A stretch of 64,000 nucleotides of DNA from contig NZ_CANLZU010000004.1 in the NCBI RefSeq assembly GCF_947495715.1, positions 119,681-183,680 on the forward strand, in the 5' to 3' direction. The notes beneath the pieces were generated by a model. That model saw only the letters and a program-made list of their open reading frames with translations. It made no database searches and was not told where the DNA came from. The position numbers and the translations under genes were made by a program. The stretch comes from an uncultured Oceanisphaera sp. GTDB lineage: Bacteria > Pseudomonadota > Gammaproteobacteria > Enterobacterales > Aeromonadaceae. Position 1 is the stretch's first letter; every line of letters starts with the position of its first letter. This document shows, one piece after another, positions 54,067 to 62,379 of the stretch.

Positions 54067-54933
54067 ATGATGGAATCCTTGCTTGATCTCGAACTGTTGC
54101 GCACCTTTTCCGCCGTGGTCAGGGCGGGCGAACTGAAAAAGGCCGCGACAACCCTGTTCCGCTCCCAGGCCGCAGTCAGCATGCAGATCAAGCGGCTGGA
54201 AGATATGGTCGGCAGCCGCCTGCTGGAGCGCAGCAACCAGGGTATTCAGCTGACCGAGGCCGGTGAGACCCTGCTCGGTTACTGCGAGCAGTTCCTGCGC
54301 CTGAACAATGCCACCCTGGCCGCCCTCAGCCAGCGCCAGCTTGCCGGTAAAATCAGCTTCGGCATCCCGACCGACTATGCGCAGGATTTTCTGCACCGCT
54401 TTATGCCGGTGCTGATGCAGGAACTGCCGCAGCTGGATGCCCGCATTATCTGCGATCGCAGCCGCCATCTGCGGCAATTGGTAGAGCGGGGGGAGCTGGA
54501 CGTGGCCATTGTCGCCGGGGAACCGCAGTTTGAAGGTGAAGAACCGCTCTGGTCGGAGCGGCTGATCTGGTCGGCGCCTGTCGCCATGCAGCTGGAACAG
54601 CGGGAAAGGCTTCCGCTCGCCCTGCTTGAGGACAACTGCATGGTGCGGGATCTTTGCCTGGCCGATCTGAAGCTGGCCAATGTGGCCTATCAGCCGGTGT
54701 TTGCCAGTCCGGTCATGGAAAATATTGCGGCGGCGGTCCATGCCGGGTTGGCGGTCTCGCTGCTGCCGGAGTCGCTGCTCGGCACCATTCGAACACGCCC
54801 CCTGGCCACAGATCTGCTGCGCAGCAACCACCTGCTGCAGATGAACCTGATCTGCTCACCCACCATCGACCAGCCGACACTGGCGCGGATCAGCGGCTGC
54901 ATCCGGTCGGCTGCCGCACAATGCCAGCGTTAG
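54067..54933 (+). CDS. LysR-family transcriptional regulator
   Basis: The protein has 288 residues. Helix-turn-helix at about 20-40 (AGELKKAATTLFRSQAAVSM), then the effector domain. AGGAG lies just upstream of paired ATGs at 54067 and 54070. It is divergent from the MDR oxidoreductase across 161 bases, the classic arrangement of a LysR gene and its target. The gene ends 50 bases before the gbdR remnant, so this pair lies at the junction where a gbdR gene was lost. Confidence 0.9.
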   Translation: MMESLLDLELLRTFSAVVRAGELKKAATTLFRSQAAVSMQIKRLEDMVGSRLLERSNQGIQLTEAGETLLGYCEQFLRLNNATLAALSQRQLAGKISFGIPTDYAQDFLHRFMPVLMQELPQLDARIICDRSRHLRQLVERGELDVAIVAGEPQFEGEEPLWSERLIWSAPVAMQLEQRERLPLALLEDNCMVRDLCLADLKLANVAYQPVFASPVMENIAAAVHAGLAVSLLPESLLGTIRTRPLATDLLRSNHLLQMNLICSPTIDQPTLARISGCIRSAAAQCQR

Positions 54934-54982
54934 CCGCTGGTAGCACCGGAGTCGTTGCCATATATCACATTGAACAGTGGCA

Positions 54983-55042
54983 TTGAACATGCAGCTGGAC
55001 ATGGCCCGGGGCGAGCCCACCTTTACCTCGGTAACCCTGTAA
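54983..55042 (+). pseudogene. 3' remnant of a third gbdR-like gene
   Basis: Twenty codons including the stop read LNMQLDMARGEPTFTSVTL, almost the same as the end of the regulator at 41064 (MNMQLDMARGEPTFASVTL). The DNA is close to 42057-42116. No start, no remaining DNA-binding domain; sequence before 54983 is unrelated. It is followed by the same type of GC-rich terminator as the intact copies. It marks the place where a gbdR gene once ended upstream of the dgc operon. Confidence 0.85.
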
Positions 55043-55071
55043 CGTTGCACTATATTTCCCTGTCTTTGACC

Positions 55072-55094
55072 AGCCCCGCATCGCGGGGCTTTTT
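55072..55094 (+). terminator. Terminator downstream of the gbdR remnant
   Basis: An 8-bp perfect stem AGCCCCGC / GCGGGGCT with loop ATC then five Ts, homologous in place and design to 42143 and 52730. The following 55095-55242 carries the dipeptidase promoter region, including an imperfect palindrome GTCGCCAAAGGTGAC at 55109. Confidence 0.88.
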
Positions 55095-55242
55095 ACTTTC
55101 CGGCGTCTGTCGCCAAAGGTGACGTTTTTGGCTATGTGGTCGTCGTTTTCAGCCAGTGTACACACAGAGCCGCGGGCTAGACTGCCCTTGAATCCGGTGG
55201 TCTCCATGCCACCAGCCACATTTACTCAAGGAAGGTCTGGCC

Positions 55243-56223
55243 ATGCAAAATGCAGCTGAACTACATAACCAGGCGGTCGTGATCGACGGCCTGATCATCG
55301 CCAACTGGGGGCGGGAACTGTTTGAAGACATGCGTCGTGGCGGGCTCACCGCGGCCAACTGTACCGTGTCGGTATGGGAAGGCTTTCAGGGCACCGTTAA
55401 CAACATCGCCGCCTTCAACCGTCATTTCCAGGAGCATGCCGACCTGATCCGTCCGGTGCGCACCACCGCCGATATCCTCAAAGCCAAGGAAGAGGGCCGC
55501 ACCGGCGTGATCCTCGGTTTCCAGAATGCCCATGCCTTCGAAGACCAGCTGGGTTATGTGGAAATCTTCAAGCAGCTGGGTGTGGGCATAGTACAGATGG
55601 CCTACAACACCCAGAACCTGGTGGGCACCGGCTGTTACGAACGTGACGGCGGCCTGTCCGGCTTTGGCCGTGAAGTGGTGGCCGAGATGAACCGGGTCGG
55701 CATCATGTGCGACCTGTCCCACGTGGGTGGCCAGACTTCCAAGGAAGTGATTCTCGAGTCCAAGAAGCCGGTGTGTTATTCCCACTGCCTGCCGGCCGGC
55801 CTGAAGGACCACCCGCGCAACAAGTCCGACGAAGAGCTGCGCTTCATCGCCGATCACGGCGGCTTCGTCGGCGTCACCATGTTTGCCCCCTTCCTGAAAA
55901 ACGGCATCAACTCCACCATCGACGACTATGTCGAGGCCATCGCCTATGTGATGGAGCGGGTCGGCGAGGACGCCATCGGCATCGGTACCGACTTTACCCA
56001 GGGTCATGATCAGAACTTCTTCGAGTGGCTGACCCACGACAAGGGCTATGCCCGTCGTCTGACCCGCTTCGGCGACATCATCAACCCCGAGGGTATCCGT
56101 ACCATCGGTGAATTCCCCAACCTGACCGAAGCCCTGCTGCGTCATGGTTTCTCTCCGCGTCAGGTAGAGAAAGTCATGGGCGGCAACTGGATGCGTGTGC
56201 TGAAAGACGTCTGGGGCGCATAA
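55243..56223 (+). CDS. Membrane-dipeptidase-family (renal dipeptidase-like) metallopeptidase
   Basis: TIM-barrel metalloprotein of 326 residues of peptidase family M19. Landmarks are VIDGLIIANWGRELFEDMRR, GVILGFQNAHAFEDQLGY, MCDLSHVGGQTSKEVI (about 162-177), the metal His in YSHCLPAGLKDHPRNKSDEE and IGIGTDFTQGHDQ. It heads the six-gene dimethylglycine operon, matching the Pseudomonas order in which a dipeptidase and an unknown protein precede dgcA. Its role in betaine catabolism is not established. The ribosome site is AAGGAAGG upstream. Confidence 0.9.
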   Translation: MQNAAELHNQAVVIDGLIIANWGRELFEDMRRGGLTAANCTVSVWEGFQGTVNNIAAFNRHFQEHADLIRPVRTTADILKAKEEGRTGVILGFQNAHAFEDQLGYVEIFKQLGVGIVQMAYNTQNLVGTGCYERDGGLSGFGREVVAEMNRVGIMCDLSHVGGQTSKEVILESKKPVCYSHCLPAGLKDHPRNKSDEELRFIADHGGFVGVTMFAPFLKNGINSTIDDYVEAIAYVMERVGEDAIGIGTDFTQGHDQNFFEWLTHDKGYARRLTRFGDIINPEGIRTIGEFPNLTEALLRHGFSPRQVEKVMGGNWMRVLKDVWGA

Positions 56224-56252
56224 GCCATAACAAGGAAGCAAGGAGAATCACA

Positions 56253-56783
56253 ATGTCAGTACATGCACCCGAAATGCCGATTGAAGTGAACAGTGAGACC
56301 GGCGTCTGGACCACGGACGCGCTGCCCATGCTGTATGTGCCGCGTCACTTCTTCGTCAACAACCACATGGCGATCGAAGAGGAAATGGGCCCGGAGCGCT
56401 ATGCCGAAATTCTGTACAAGGCCGGTTACAAGTCTGCCTGGCACTGGTGCGAGAAGGAAGCCGAGTGTCACGGGCTCAGCGGTGATGCGGTATTCGAGCA
56501 TTACATGAAGCGCCTGTCTCAGCGTGGCTGGGGGCTGTTTTCCATCGAAAACCTGGATATTGCCGCGGGCACCGCCAGGGTACGGCTGGATCATTCCGCC
56601 TTCGTCTACCAGTACGGCAAGGTGGATCGCATGGTGGATTACATGTTTACCGGCTGGTTTGCCGGTGCCGTGGACCAGATTGCCGAAAGCCAGGGACTGG
56701 CGGTGCGTACCGTCGCTCGCCAGACCCAGAGTGGCGCCCAGACCGGCTGTGATTACGGCCTGTTCGAGGTCAGCCCGATTTAA
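56253..56783 (+). CDS. DUF5943-type protein of the dimethylglycine operon
   Basis: The protein has 176 residues, soluble, and appears as the second gene of the dgc operon in Pseudomonas as well. Features: PMLYVPRHFFVNNHMAIEEEM near residue 25, YKSAWHWCEKEAECHG (about 65-80) and a C-terminal half resembling 4-vinyl-reductase/V4R ligand-binding folds (VRTVARQTQSGAQTGCDYGL). No catalytic motif. It may bind a small ligand or help assemble the demethylase (inference). It starts 29 bases after the dipeptidase. Confidence 0.82.
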   Translation: MSVHAPEMPIEVNSETGVWTTDALPMLYVPRHFFVNNHMAIEEEMGPERYAEILYKAGYKSAWHWCEKEAECHGLSGDAVFEHYMKRLSQRGWGLFSIENLDIAAGTARVRLDHSAFVYQYGKVDRMVDYMFTGWFAGAVDQIAESQGLAVRTVARQTQSGAQTGCDYGLFEVSPI

Positions 56784-56849
56784 GGTGTAACGCCGTAGAG
56801 GCAGGGCGCAGGAGGGAGTCAGCCAAGCCGACCGTTGGCGCCAGGGTCG

Positions 56850-56975
56850 AAAAAATGCTCCTGCATTTTCGACATTTCCGCCATCCATGGCGGTCAGATG
56901 GCGTTGCCGAGCCCTAGGGATGAGCCCCCAGGGATGGGTTTACGGCGAGTCGGTGTGCTGAACCCTTCTGCGCCG
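56850..56975. repeat. Dispersed palindromic repeat (diverged relative of the MITE core)
   Basis: Nested hairpins GTCGAAAAAATG...CATTTTCGAC and GCCATCCATGGC are followed by CAGGGATGGGTTTACGGCG. That last motif is shared with both MITE copies (near 27660 and 37050) and with 63423-63480. The 56784-57061 gap has no gene; it sits inside the dgc operon between the DUF5943 gene and dgcA. Confidence 0.65.
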
Positions 56976-57061
56976 GGGTAAAGACTCAAGGTGGCAGCAC
57001 CTTAATCATAAATCGGCGGGCCGGTTGCCGGCCGCCAGACAAGTCAGCAGAGGGATCCAGG

Positions 57062-59122
57062 ATGGGACAGTTCGACGCCTTGCTTCAACCCATGAATATC
57101 AACAAACTCACCATCCGTAACCGGGTGGTGAGTACGGCCCATGCCGAGGTGCATGCCACCGACGGCGGCATGACCACAGAACGTTACGTCAAATATTACG
57201 AAGAAAAGGCCAAGGGCGGCCTGGGCCTGGCCATCTGCGGCGGCTCCAGCGTGGTGTCCATCGACAGCCCGCAGGAATGGTGGAGTTCGGTCAACCTGAC
57301 CACCGATAGCATCATCCCCTATTTCAAGAATTTGTCTGAGGCCATGCACAAGCATGGCGCCAAGATCATGATTCAGATCACCCACATGGGCCGACGTTCC
57401 CGCTGGGACGGTTATAACTGGAGCACCCTGCTGTCGCCTTCCGGCATCCGCGAGCCGGTGCACCGCGCCACCTGCAAGACCATAGAGCCGGAAGATATCC
57501 AGCGTATCATCGGCGATTACGCCCAGGCCGCCCGTCGCGCCAAGGAAGGCGGGCTGGACGGCGTTGAAATTTCCGCCGTGCACCAGCACCTGATCGATCA
57601 GTTCTGGAGCCCGCGGGTCAACAAGCGCACCGACGAGTGGGGTGGCAGCTTCGAAAATCGCATGCGCTTCGGCCTGGAAGTGATCAAGGCGGTGCGTGCC
57701 GAGGTGGGTCGCGACTTTGCCGTGGGCATGCGCATCTGTGGTGACGAGTTTCACCCGGACGGCCTCAGCCACGACGACATGAAGCAGATTGCCAAGTATT
57801 ACGACGATACCGGCCTGCTCGACTTCTTCGGCGTGATCGGTTCCGGCTGCGACACCCACAACACCCTGGCCAACGTTATCCCCAACATGAGCTATCCGCC
57901 CGAGCCTTTCCTGCACCTGGCGGCGGGCATCAAGGAAGTGGTGACGGTGCCGGTGATCCATGCCCAGAACATCAAGGATCCCACCCAGGCCCAGCGTATT
58001 ATCGAAGGCGGCTATGTCGACTTCGTGGGCATGACCCGGGCGTACATGGCCGACCCGCACCTGATCGCCAAGGTCAAGCTGGACCAGGTCGATCAAATTC
58101 GCCAGTGCGTGGGCGCCAACTACTGTATCGACCGTCAGTACCAGGGGCTGGATGTGCTCTGCATCCAGAACGCGGCGATGTCGCGCGAGTCCACCATGCC
58201 GCACATTATCGAGCCCACCACCGGCCGCAAACGCAAGGTGGTGGTGGTCGGTGGTGGTCCCGCCGGCATGGAGGCGGCCCGGGTCAGTGCCGAGCGCGGC
58301 CATGAGGTGGTGCTGTTCGAGAAGGCGCCCGAGCTGGGCGGACAGATCACCCTGGCGGCGAAAGCCCCCCAGCGCGATCAGATTGCCGGCATCACCCGCT
58401 GGTTTGCCCTGGAGCTGGCGCGGCTGAAGGTGGATCTGCGCCTGAATACCGCGGCCGATATGCCGGCCATGATGGCGGAAAATCCGGACGTGGTGATCCT
58501 GGCGGTGGGCGGTACCCCCTTCATCGACCAGTACCCGGAGTGGGGCGCAGAAGAAGGTCTGGTGGTCAGCAGCTGGGATATTCTGTCGGGCAAGGTGGAG
58601 CCGGGCAAGAATGTGCTGGTCTACGACACCATCTGTGAATTCAGCGGCATGTCGGCGGCCGACTACCTGGCGTCCAAGGGCAGCCTGGTGGAAATGCTCA
58701 CCGACGACATCAAGCCGGGCGCGGCCATCGGCGGTACCACCTTCCCCACCTATTACCGCTCCCTGTACGAGCGCGAGGTGATCATGTCTTCCGACATGGC
58801 GCTGCACAATGTGTACCGGGAAGGGGACAAGCTGGTAGCGGTACTCGAAAACGAGTACACCGGCCAGAAGGAAGAGCGGGTGGTGGATCAAATCGTGGTG
58901 GAGAACGGTGTTCGTCCCGACGAGCGGCTCTACTACGAGCTGAAGGCCGACTCCGTCAACAAGGGCCAGATCGATCTTGAAGCCCTGTATGCGGCCCAGC
59001 CTCAGCCTAGCCTGTCTCACGAGGGGCAGGGGTATCTGCTGTTCCGTATCGGTGACTGCGTGTCTCAGCGCAACACCCATGCCGCCATCTATGACGCCCT
59101 GCGCCTGTGCAAGGACTTCTGA
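57062..59122 (+). CDS. dgcA: Dimethylglycine demethylase subunit A
   Basis: Iron-sulfur flavoprotein of 686 residues related to trimethylamine dehydrogenase and 2,4-dienoyl-CoA reductase. An N-terminal FMN TIM barrel (about 1-340; GGLGLAICGGSS, VEISAVHQHLIDQF) is followed by a [4Fe-4S] region, then FAD/NAD-type domains (VVVVGGGPAGMEAARVSAERG, about 396-416). It removes one methyl from dimethylglycine, giving sarcosine and formaldehyde. In the cluster motif the cysteines are 349, 355 and 367; the second of the usual four is Ala352. Its partner dgcB follows. Confidence 0.94.
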   Translation: MGQFDALLQPMNINKLTIRNRVVSTAHAEVHATDGGMTTERYVKYYEEKAKGGLGLAICGGSSVVSIDSPQEWWSSVNLTTDSIIPYFKNLSEAMHKHGAKIMIQITHMGRRSRWDGYNWSTLLSPSGIREPVHRATCKTIEPEDIQRIIGDYAQAARRAKEGGLDGVEISAVHQHLIDQFWSPRVNKRTDEWGGSFENRMRFGLEVIKAVRAEVGRDFAVGMRICGDEFHPDGLSHDDMKQIAKYYDDTGLLDFFGVIGSGCDTHNTLANVIPNMSYPPEPFLHLAAGIKEVVTVPVIHAQNIKDPTQAQRIIEGGYVDFVGMTRAYMADPHLIAKVKLDQVDQIRQCVGANYCIDRQYQGLDVLCIQNAAMSRESTMPHIIEPTTGRKRKVVVVGGGPAGMEAARVSAERGHEVVLFEKAPELGGQITLAAKAPQRDQIAGITRWFALELARLKVDLRLNTAADMPAMMAENPDVVILAVGGTPFIDQYPEWGAEEGLVVSSWDILSGKVEPGKNVLVYDTICEFSGMSAADYLASKGSLVEMLTDDIKPGAAIGGTTFPTYYRSLYEREVIMSSDMALHNVYREGDKLVAVLENEYTGQKEERVVDQIVVENGVRPDERLYYELKADSVNKGQIDLEALYAAQPQPSLSHEGQGYLLFRIGDCVSQRNTHAAIYDALRLCKDF

Positions 59123-59168
59123 TCTGAAAGGCGCCGGAGCCTGCTCCGGCGCCATGAGGTAAGCCCCT

Positions 59169-61136
59169 ATGTTTGAGCCTGTGATCCCCTATCTGTTATT
59201 GCTCGTCTTTGCCTTAGGCCTCGCCGGGGCACTGCGGCGGGTACGTCTGTGGCGCCAGGGACAGCCCAGCCCGGTTTCGTTCTGGCAGGGTCTGGCCGCC
59301 ATGCCGAGGCGCTATCTGGTTGACCTGCACCATGTGGTGGCCCGTGACAAGTACATGTCCAACACCCATGTGGCCACCGGCGGCGGCTTTGTGCTGGCGC
59401 TGGTGCTGGTGGTGCTGGTGCATGGTATTGGTTTGAAGACCGCCTGGCTGACCTGGCCGCTGCTGGCGGCCAGCCTGCTGATGATGACAGGCGCCTTTTT
59501 TGTGTGGCTGCGCCGTCGCAAGCCGGCCGCCGAGCTGCCCCATTCCCGCCTGTCCAGAGGGCCCTGGCAGCGCCTGCCCAAGAGCCTGATGGCCTTTTCG
59601 GTCGGCTTTTTTCTGGCGACCCTGCCGGCGGCGGGCATATTGCCCGAAGGAACCGGCAGCGGCCTGCTGGCCCTGCTGTTGCTTGGCCTCTGTGTCTGGG
59701 GCCTGGGCGAAATGGTGTTCGGCATGACCTGGGGCGGCCCCATGAAGCACGCCTTCGCCGGCGCCCTGCATCTGGCGTTTCACCCTCGTCCGGCCCGTTT
59801 CGGCGGCGGTCGCGACACCGGCCTCAAGGCGCTGGATCTGAACGCCGACAAGCTGGGCGTGGAGAAGGTGACCGATTTCAAGTGGAACCAGCTGCTGAGC
59901 TTCGACGCCTGCGTGCAGTGCGGTCGTTGCGAGAGCAAGTGTCCGGCCTTTGCCGCCGGCCAGCCGCTCAACCCGAAGAAGCTGATCCAGGACATGGTGA
60001 TCTCCATGGCCGCTCAGGAGGAAGTGACCTATCACGGCAGCGCCCACCCGGGTCAGGAAAGCGCCGCCCGCACCGGTTGCCCCGACAAGCCGATAGTGGA
60101 AAGCATGCTGGACAGTCAGACCCTGTGGTCCTGCACCACCTGCCGGGCCTGCGTGGAAGAATGCCCCATGATGATCGAGCACGTGGATGCGGTGGTGGAC
60201 ATGCGCCGTTACCTGACCCTGGAGCGCGGTGAAACCCCGGGCAAGGGCCAGGAGGTGCTGGAAAACCTGATCGCCACCGACAACCCGGGCGGCCTGTCGC
60301 CGGCCAGCCGCAGCCACTGGGCGGCGGACTTGTCGATTCCCTTGCTCAAGCAGACCAGAGAGACCGATATTCTGTTCTGGGTGGGTGACGGCGCCTTCGA
60401 CATGCGCAACCAGCGTACCCTGCGTGCCCTGGTCAAGCTGCTCAAGGCGGCGAAGGTGAACGTTGCCTTTCTCGGTGACGAGGAGCTGGACTCCGGTGAT
60501 CTGGCCCGCCGGCTAGGCGATGAAGCCACCTTCCAGCGTCTGGCCAGGACCAATATCAACACCCTGGGCAAGTACAGGTTCAACCGTATCGTTACCGCCG
60601 ATCCCCATGCACTGCAGTGCCTGGGTACCGAATATGCGGAGCTGGGCGGAAACTACCAAGTAGTGCACCACACCGAGCTGCTGGCCGAATTGCATCAGCA
60701 GGGCCTGCTGCAGTTCAATGCCAACGGCAAGGCGCGCATGACCTATCATGACCCCTGCTATCTGGGCCGGTACAACGGCGTCTATGACGCGCCCCGTTAC
60801 CTGATCGATCAGCTCGGGTTTGAACGCACCGAAATGGAACGCAGCGGCTTCCGCTCCCGCTGTTGCGGCGGCGGCGGCGGTGCACCCATCACCGATATAC
60901 CGGGCGAACGTCGTATCGCCGACATGCGCATGGATGACGCCAGGGCGGTGAACGCCGAGGTGATGGCGGTGGCCTGCCCGCAATGTACCCAGATGCTGGA
61001 AGGGGTGGTAGAGCCACGCCCGGAGGTGAAGGATATTGCCGAGCTGCTGCTGGCGGCGCTGATCGTGCCCGGCTCGCAGCCCGCTGCCTCACCAGGGGTG
61101 CAGCAACAGCCAAAGGAGGAAGTGGCTCATGTCTGA
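59169..61136 (+). CDS. dgcB: Dimethylglycine demethylase subunit B (membrane Fe-S electron carrier)
   Basis: The protein has 655 residues. About five membrane spans in the first 200 residues are followed by two ferredoxin motifs CVQCGRCESKCP (about 253-264) and CTTCRACVEECP (about 323-334). Then come two cysteine-rich CCG domains (DPCYLGRYNGVYDAPRY and RCCGGGGG). The organisation matches heterodisulfide-reductase-like quinone oxidoreductases. It probably links DgcA and the ETF to the membrane quinone pool. The end overlaps etfA by eight bases. Confidence 0.93.
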   Translation: MFEPVIPYLLLLVFALGLAGALRRVRLWRQGQPSPVSFWQGLAAMPRRYLVDLHHVVARDKYMSNTHVATGGGFVLALVLVVLVHGIGLKTAWLTWPLLAASLLMMTGAFFVWLRRRKPAAELPHSRLSRGPWQRLPKSLMAFSVGFFLATLPAAGILPEGTGSGLLALLLLGLCVWGLGEMVFGMTWGGPMKHAFAGALHLAFHPRPARFGGGRDTGLKALDLNADKLGVEKVTDFKWNQLLSFDACVQCGRCESKCPAFAAGQPLNPKKLIQDMVISMAAQEEVTYHGSAHPGQESAARTGCPDKPIVESMLDSQTLWSCTTCRACVEECPMMIEHVDAVVDMRRYLTLERGETPGKGQEVLENLIATDNPGGLSPASRSHWAADLSIPLLKQTRETDILFWVGDGAFDMRNQRTLRALVKLLKAAKVNVAFLGDEELDSGDLARRLGDEATFQRLARTNINTLGKYRFNRIVTADPHALQCLGTEYAELGGNYQVVHHTELLAELHQQGLLQFNANGKARMTYHDPCYLGRYNGVYDAPRYLIDQLGFERTEMERSGFRSRCCGGGGGAPITDIPGERRIADMRMDDARAVNAEVMAVACPQCTQMLEGVVEPRPEVKDIAELLLAALIVPGSQPAASPGVQQQPKEEVAHV

Positions 61137-62379
61137 ACTGAATCGTCGTGATCCGCGCCTGGCGTGGATACTGCGCAACCGGCTTCACCCTCGTCATGAT
61201 GAGTTGAATGCCGAGCTGAATGGCCAGCCGACCCGCGGCCCGACCGGCCTGCTGCGCAAGAACCCCAGGCCACAATGGCAATATGGTCCCAGCGGCCTGC
61301 GCCGGCTGGACCGGTTGAACATGGGCGGTGCGGCGGGGGTAACCCAGCTGTCATCGAAGAAACGCAACGAGCAGCCGGTGTTGCCGCTGCACCAGGTGGT
61401 GGAGCCACAGGCTTATATTGCGGTCTGGCTGCAGACCAGTGGCGGTCGCCTCACCAGTCACTGCAAGGACGTGCTGGGCCAGGCCCAGCAGCTGGCGGTG
61501 GCCCGGGAACAGACCACTGCGGTGCTGGGGGTGCTCTGTGGCGAGCTGAAGGAAAGCGTGGAAGGGGCCGGAATCGATCGGTTGCTGCAGGTACGGGGGC
61601 CCGAGTACGACGGTTATCAGCCCGAGGCCTGGAGCCAGCTGTGTACTCGGGTAGAAAACAACCTGAAGCCGCTGTACTGGTTGCTGCCCGACAGCGGCGA
61701 GTCCGCCGAGCTGGGTCGTCGTCTGGGCGTAGCCCTGGGCGAGCGGCCGGCTACCGGCGTATGGAAGCTGGAAGCCGACACCCTGCTGGCCAGAAACGGC
61801 GCCGGCAAGCGGGATATCCGCCGGCCCTGGTCCCGGGTTATGCTGCTGCTGGAAGAATGCGCCCTGCCGTGCGGCGAGTACCGCTATGAGGCCGGCCCGC
61901 TCGAACCGGAGCAGAAGCTGGACCTGTCGGCGCCCATCAGCTCCCGACTTGAAGACCTGGGTCAGGTGGCGGTGGATCCCGCCGAAATACCCCTGGCCGA
62001 AGCCGAGTTTATCCTTTCGGCCGGCAACGGCGTGCACGACTGGCCCCAGTTCCATCAGGCCGCGACCCTGCTCGGCGCCTCGGAAGGGGCCAGCCGGGTG
62101 GCGGTGGACGACGGCTTTATGCCGCGCAACCGTCAGGTGGGGGCAACCGGAACCTGGGTTAGCGCCCGAGTCTATATCGCGGTCGGCATTTCCGGCGCCG
62201 TGCAGCATCTGCAGGGCATCGGAAAATGTGAAAAGGTGGTCGCCATCAATAAGGATGCCGACTGTGACATGGTCAAACGGGCCAGCCTGACCACCATCGG
62301 CGACAGCAGCAAAATCCTGGCCGAGCTGATGAAACTGGTCGAAGCCAAATCCGCACAGGAGGTGAGTAATGCAGCCTGA
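61129..62379 (+). CDS. etfA: Electron transfer flavoprotein alpha subunit
   Basis: FAD-binding ETF subunit of 416 residues, longer than ordinary EtfA (about 315) because of an N-terminal extension of about 75 residues seen in the dimethylglycine-linked form. The C-terminal FAD motif is clear: NRQVGATGTWVSARVYIAVG, GISGAVQHLQG and NKDADCDMVKRA. It overlaps dgcB (8 bases) and etfB (11 bases), showing tight translational coupling. It accepts electrons from demethylation. Confidence 0.93.
   Translation: MSELNRRDPRLAWILRNRLHPRHDELNAELNGQPTRGPTGLLRKNPRPQWQYGPSGLRRLDRLNMGGAAGVTQLSSKKRNEQPVLPLHQVVEPQAYIAVWLQTSGGRLTSHCKDVLGQAQQLAVAREQTTAVLGVLCGELKESVEGAGIDRLLQVRGPEYDGYQPEAWSQLCTRVENNLKPLYWLLPDSGESAELGRRLGVALGERPATGVWKLEADTLLARNGAGKRDIRRPWSRVMLLLEECALPCGEYRYEAGPLEPEQKLDLSAPISSRLEDLGQVAVDPAEIPLAEAEFILSAGNGVHDWPQFHQAATLLGASEGASRVAVDDGFMPRNRQVGATGTWVSARVYIAVGISGAVQHLQGIGKCEKVVAINKDADCDMVKRASLTTIGDSSKILAELMKLVEAKSAQEVSNAA

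Noticed and set aside
55109..55123. Palindrome GTCGCCAAAGGTGAC upstream of the dipeptidase gene as a GbdR operator
   Set aside because: Imperfect and not found in the gbcA/gbcB gap or before the BCCT genes, so no shared operator could be shown.
57044..59155. 703-codon open frame on the minus strand opposite dgcA
   Set aside because: Antisense artefact of codon bias; dgcA has full-length homology and a ribosome site, while the antisense product has no motif.
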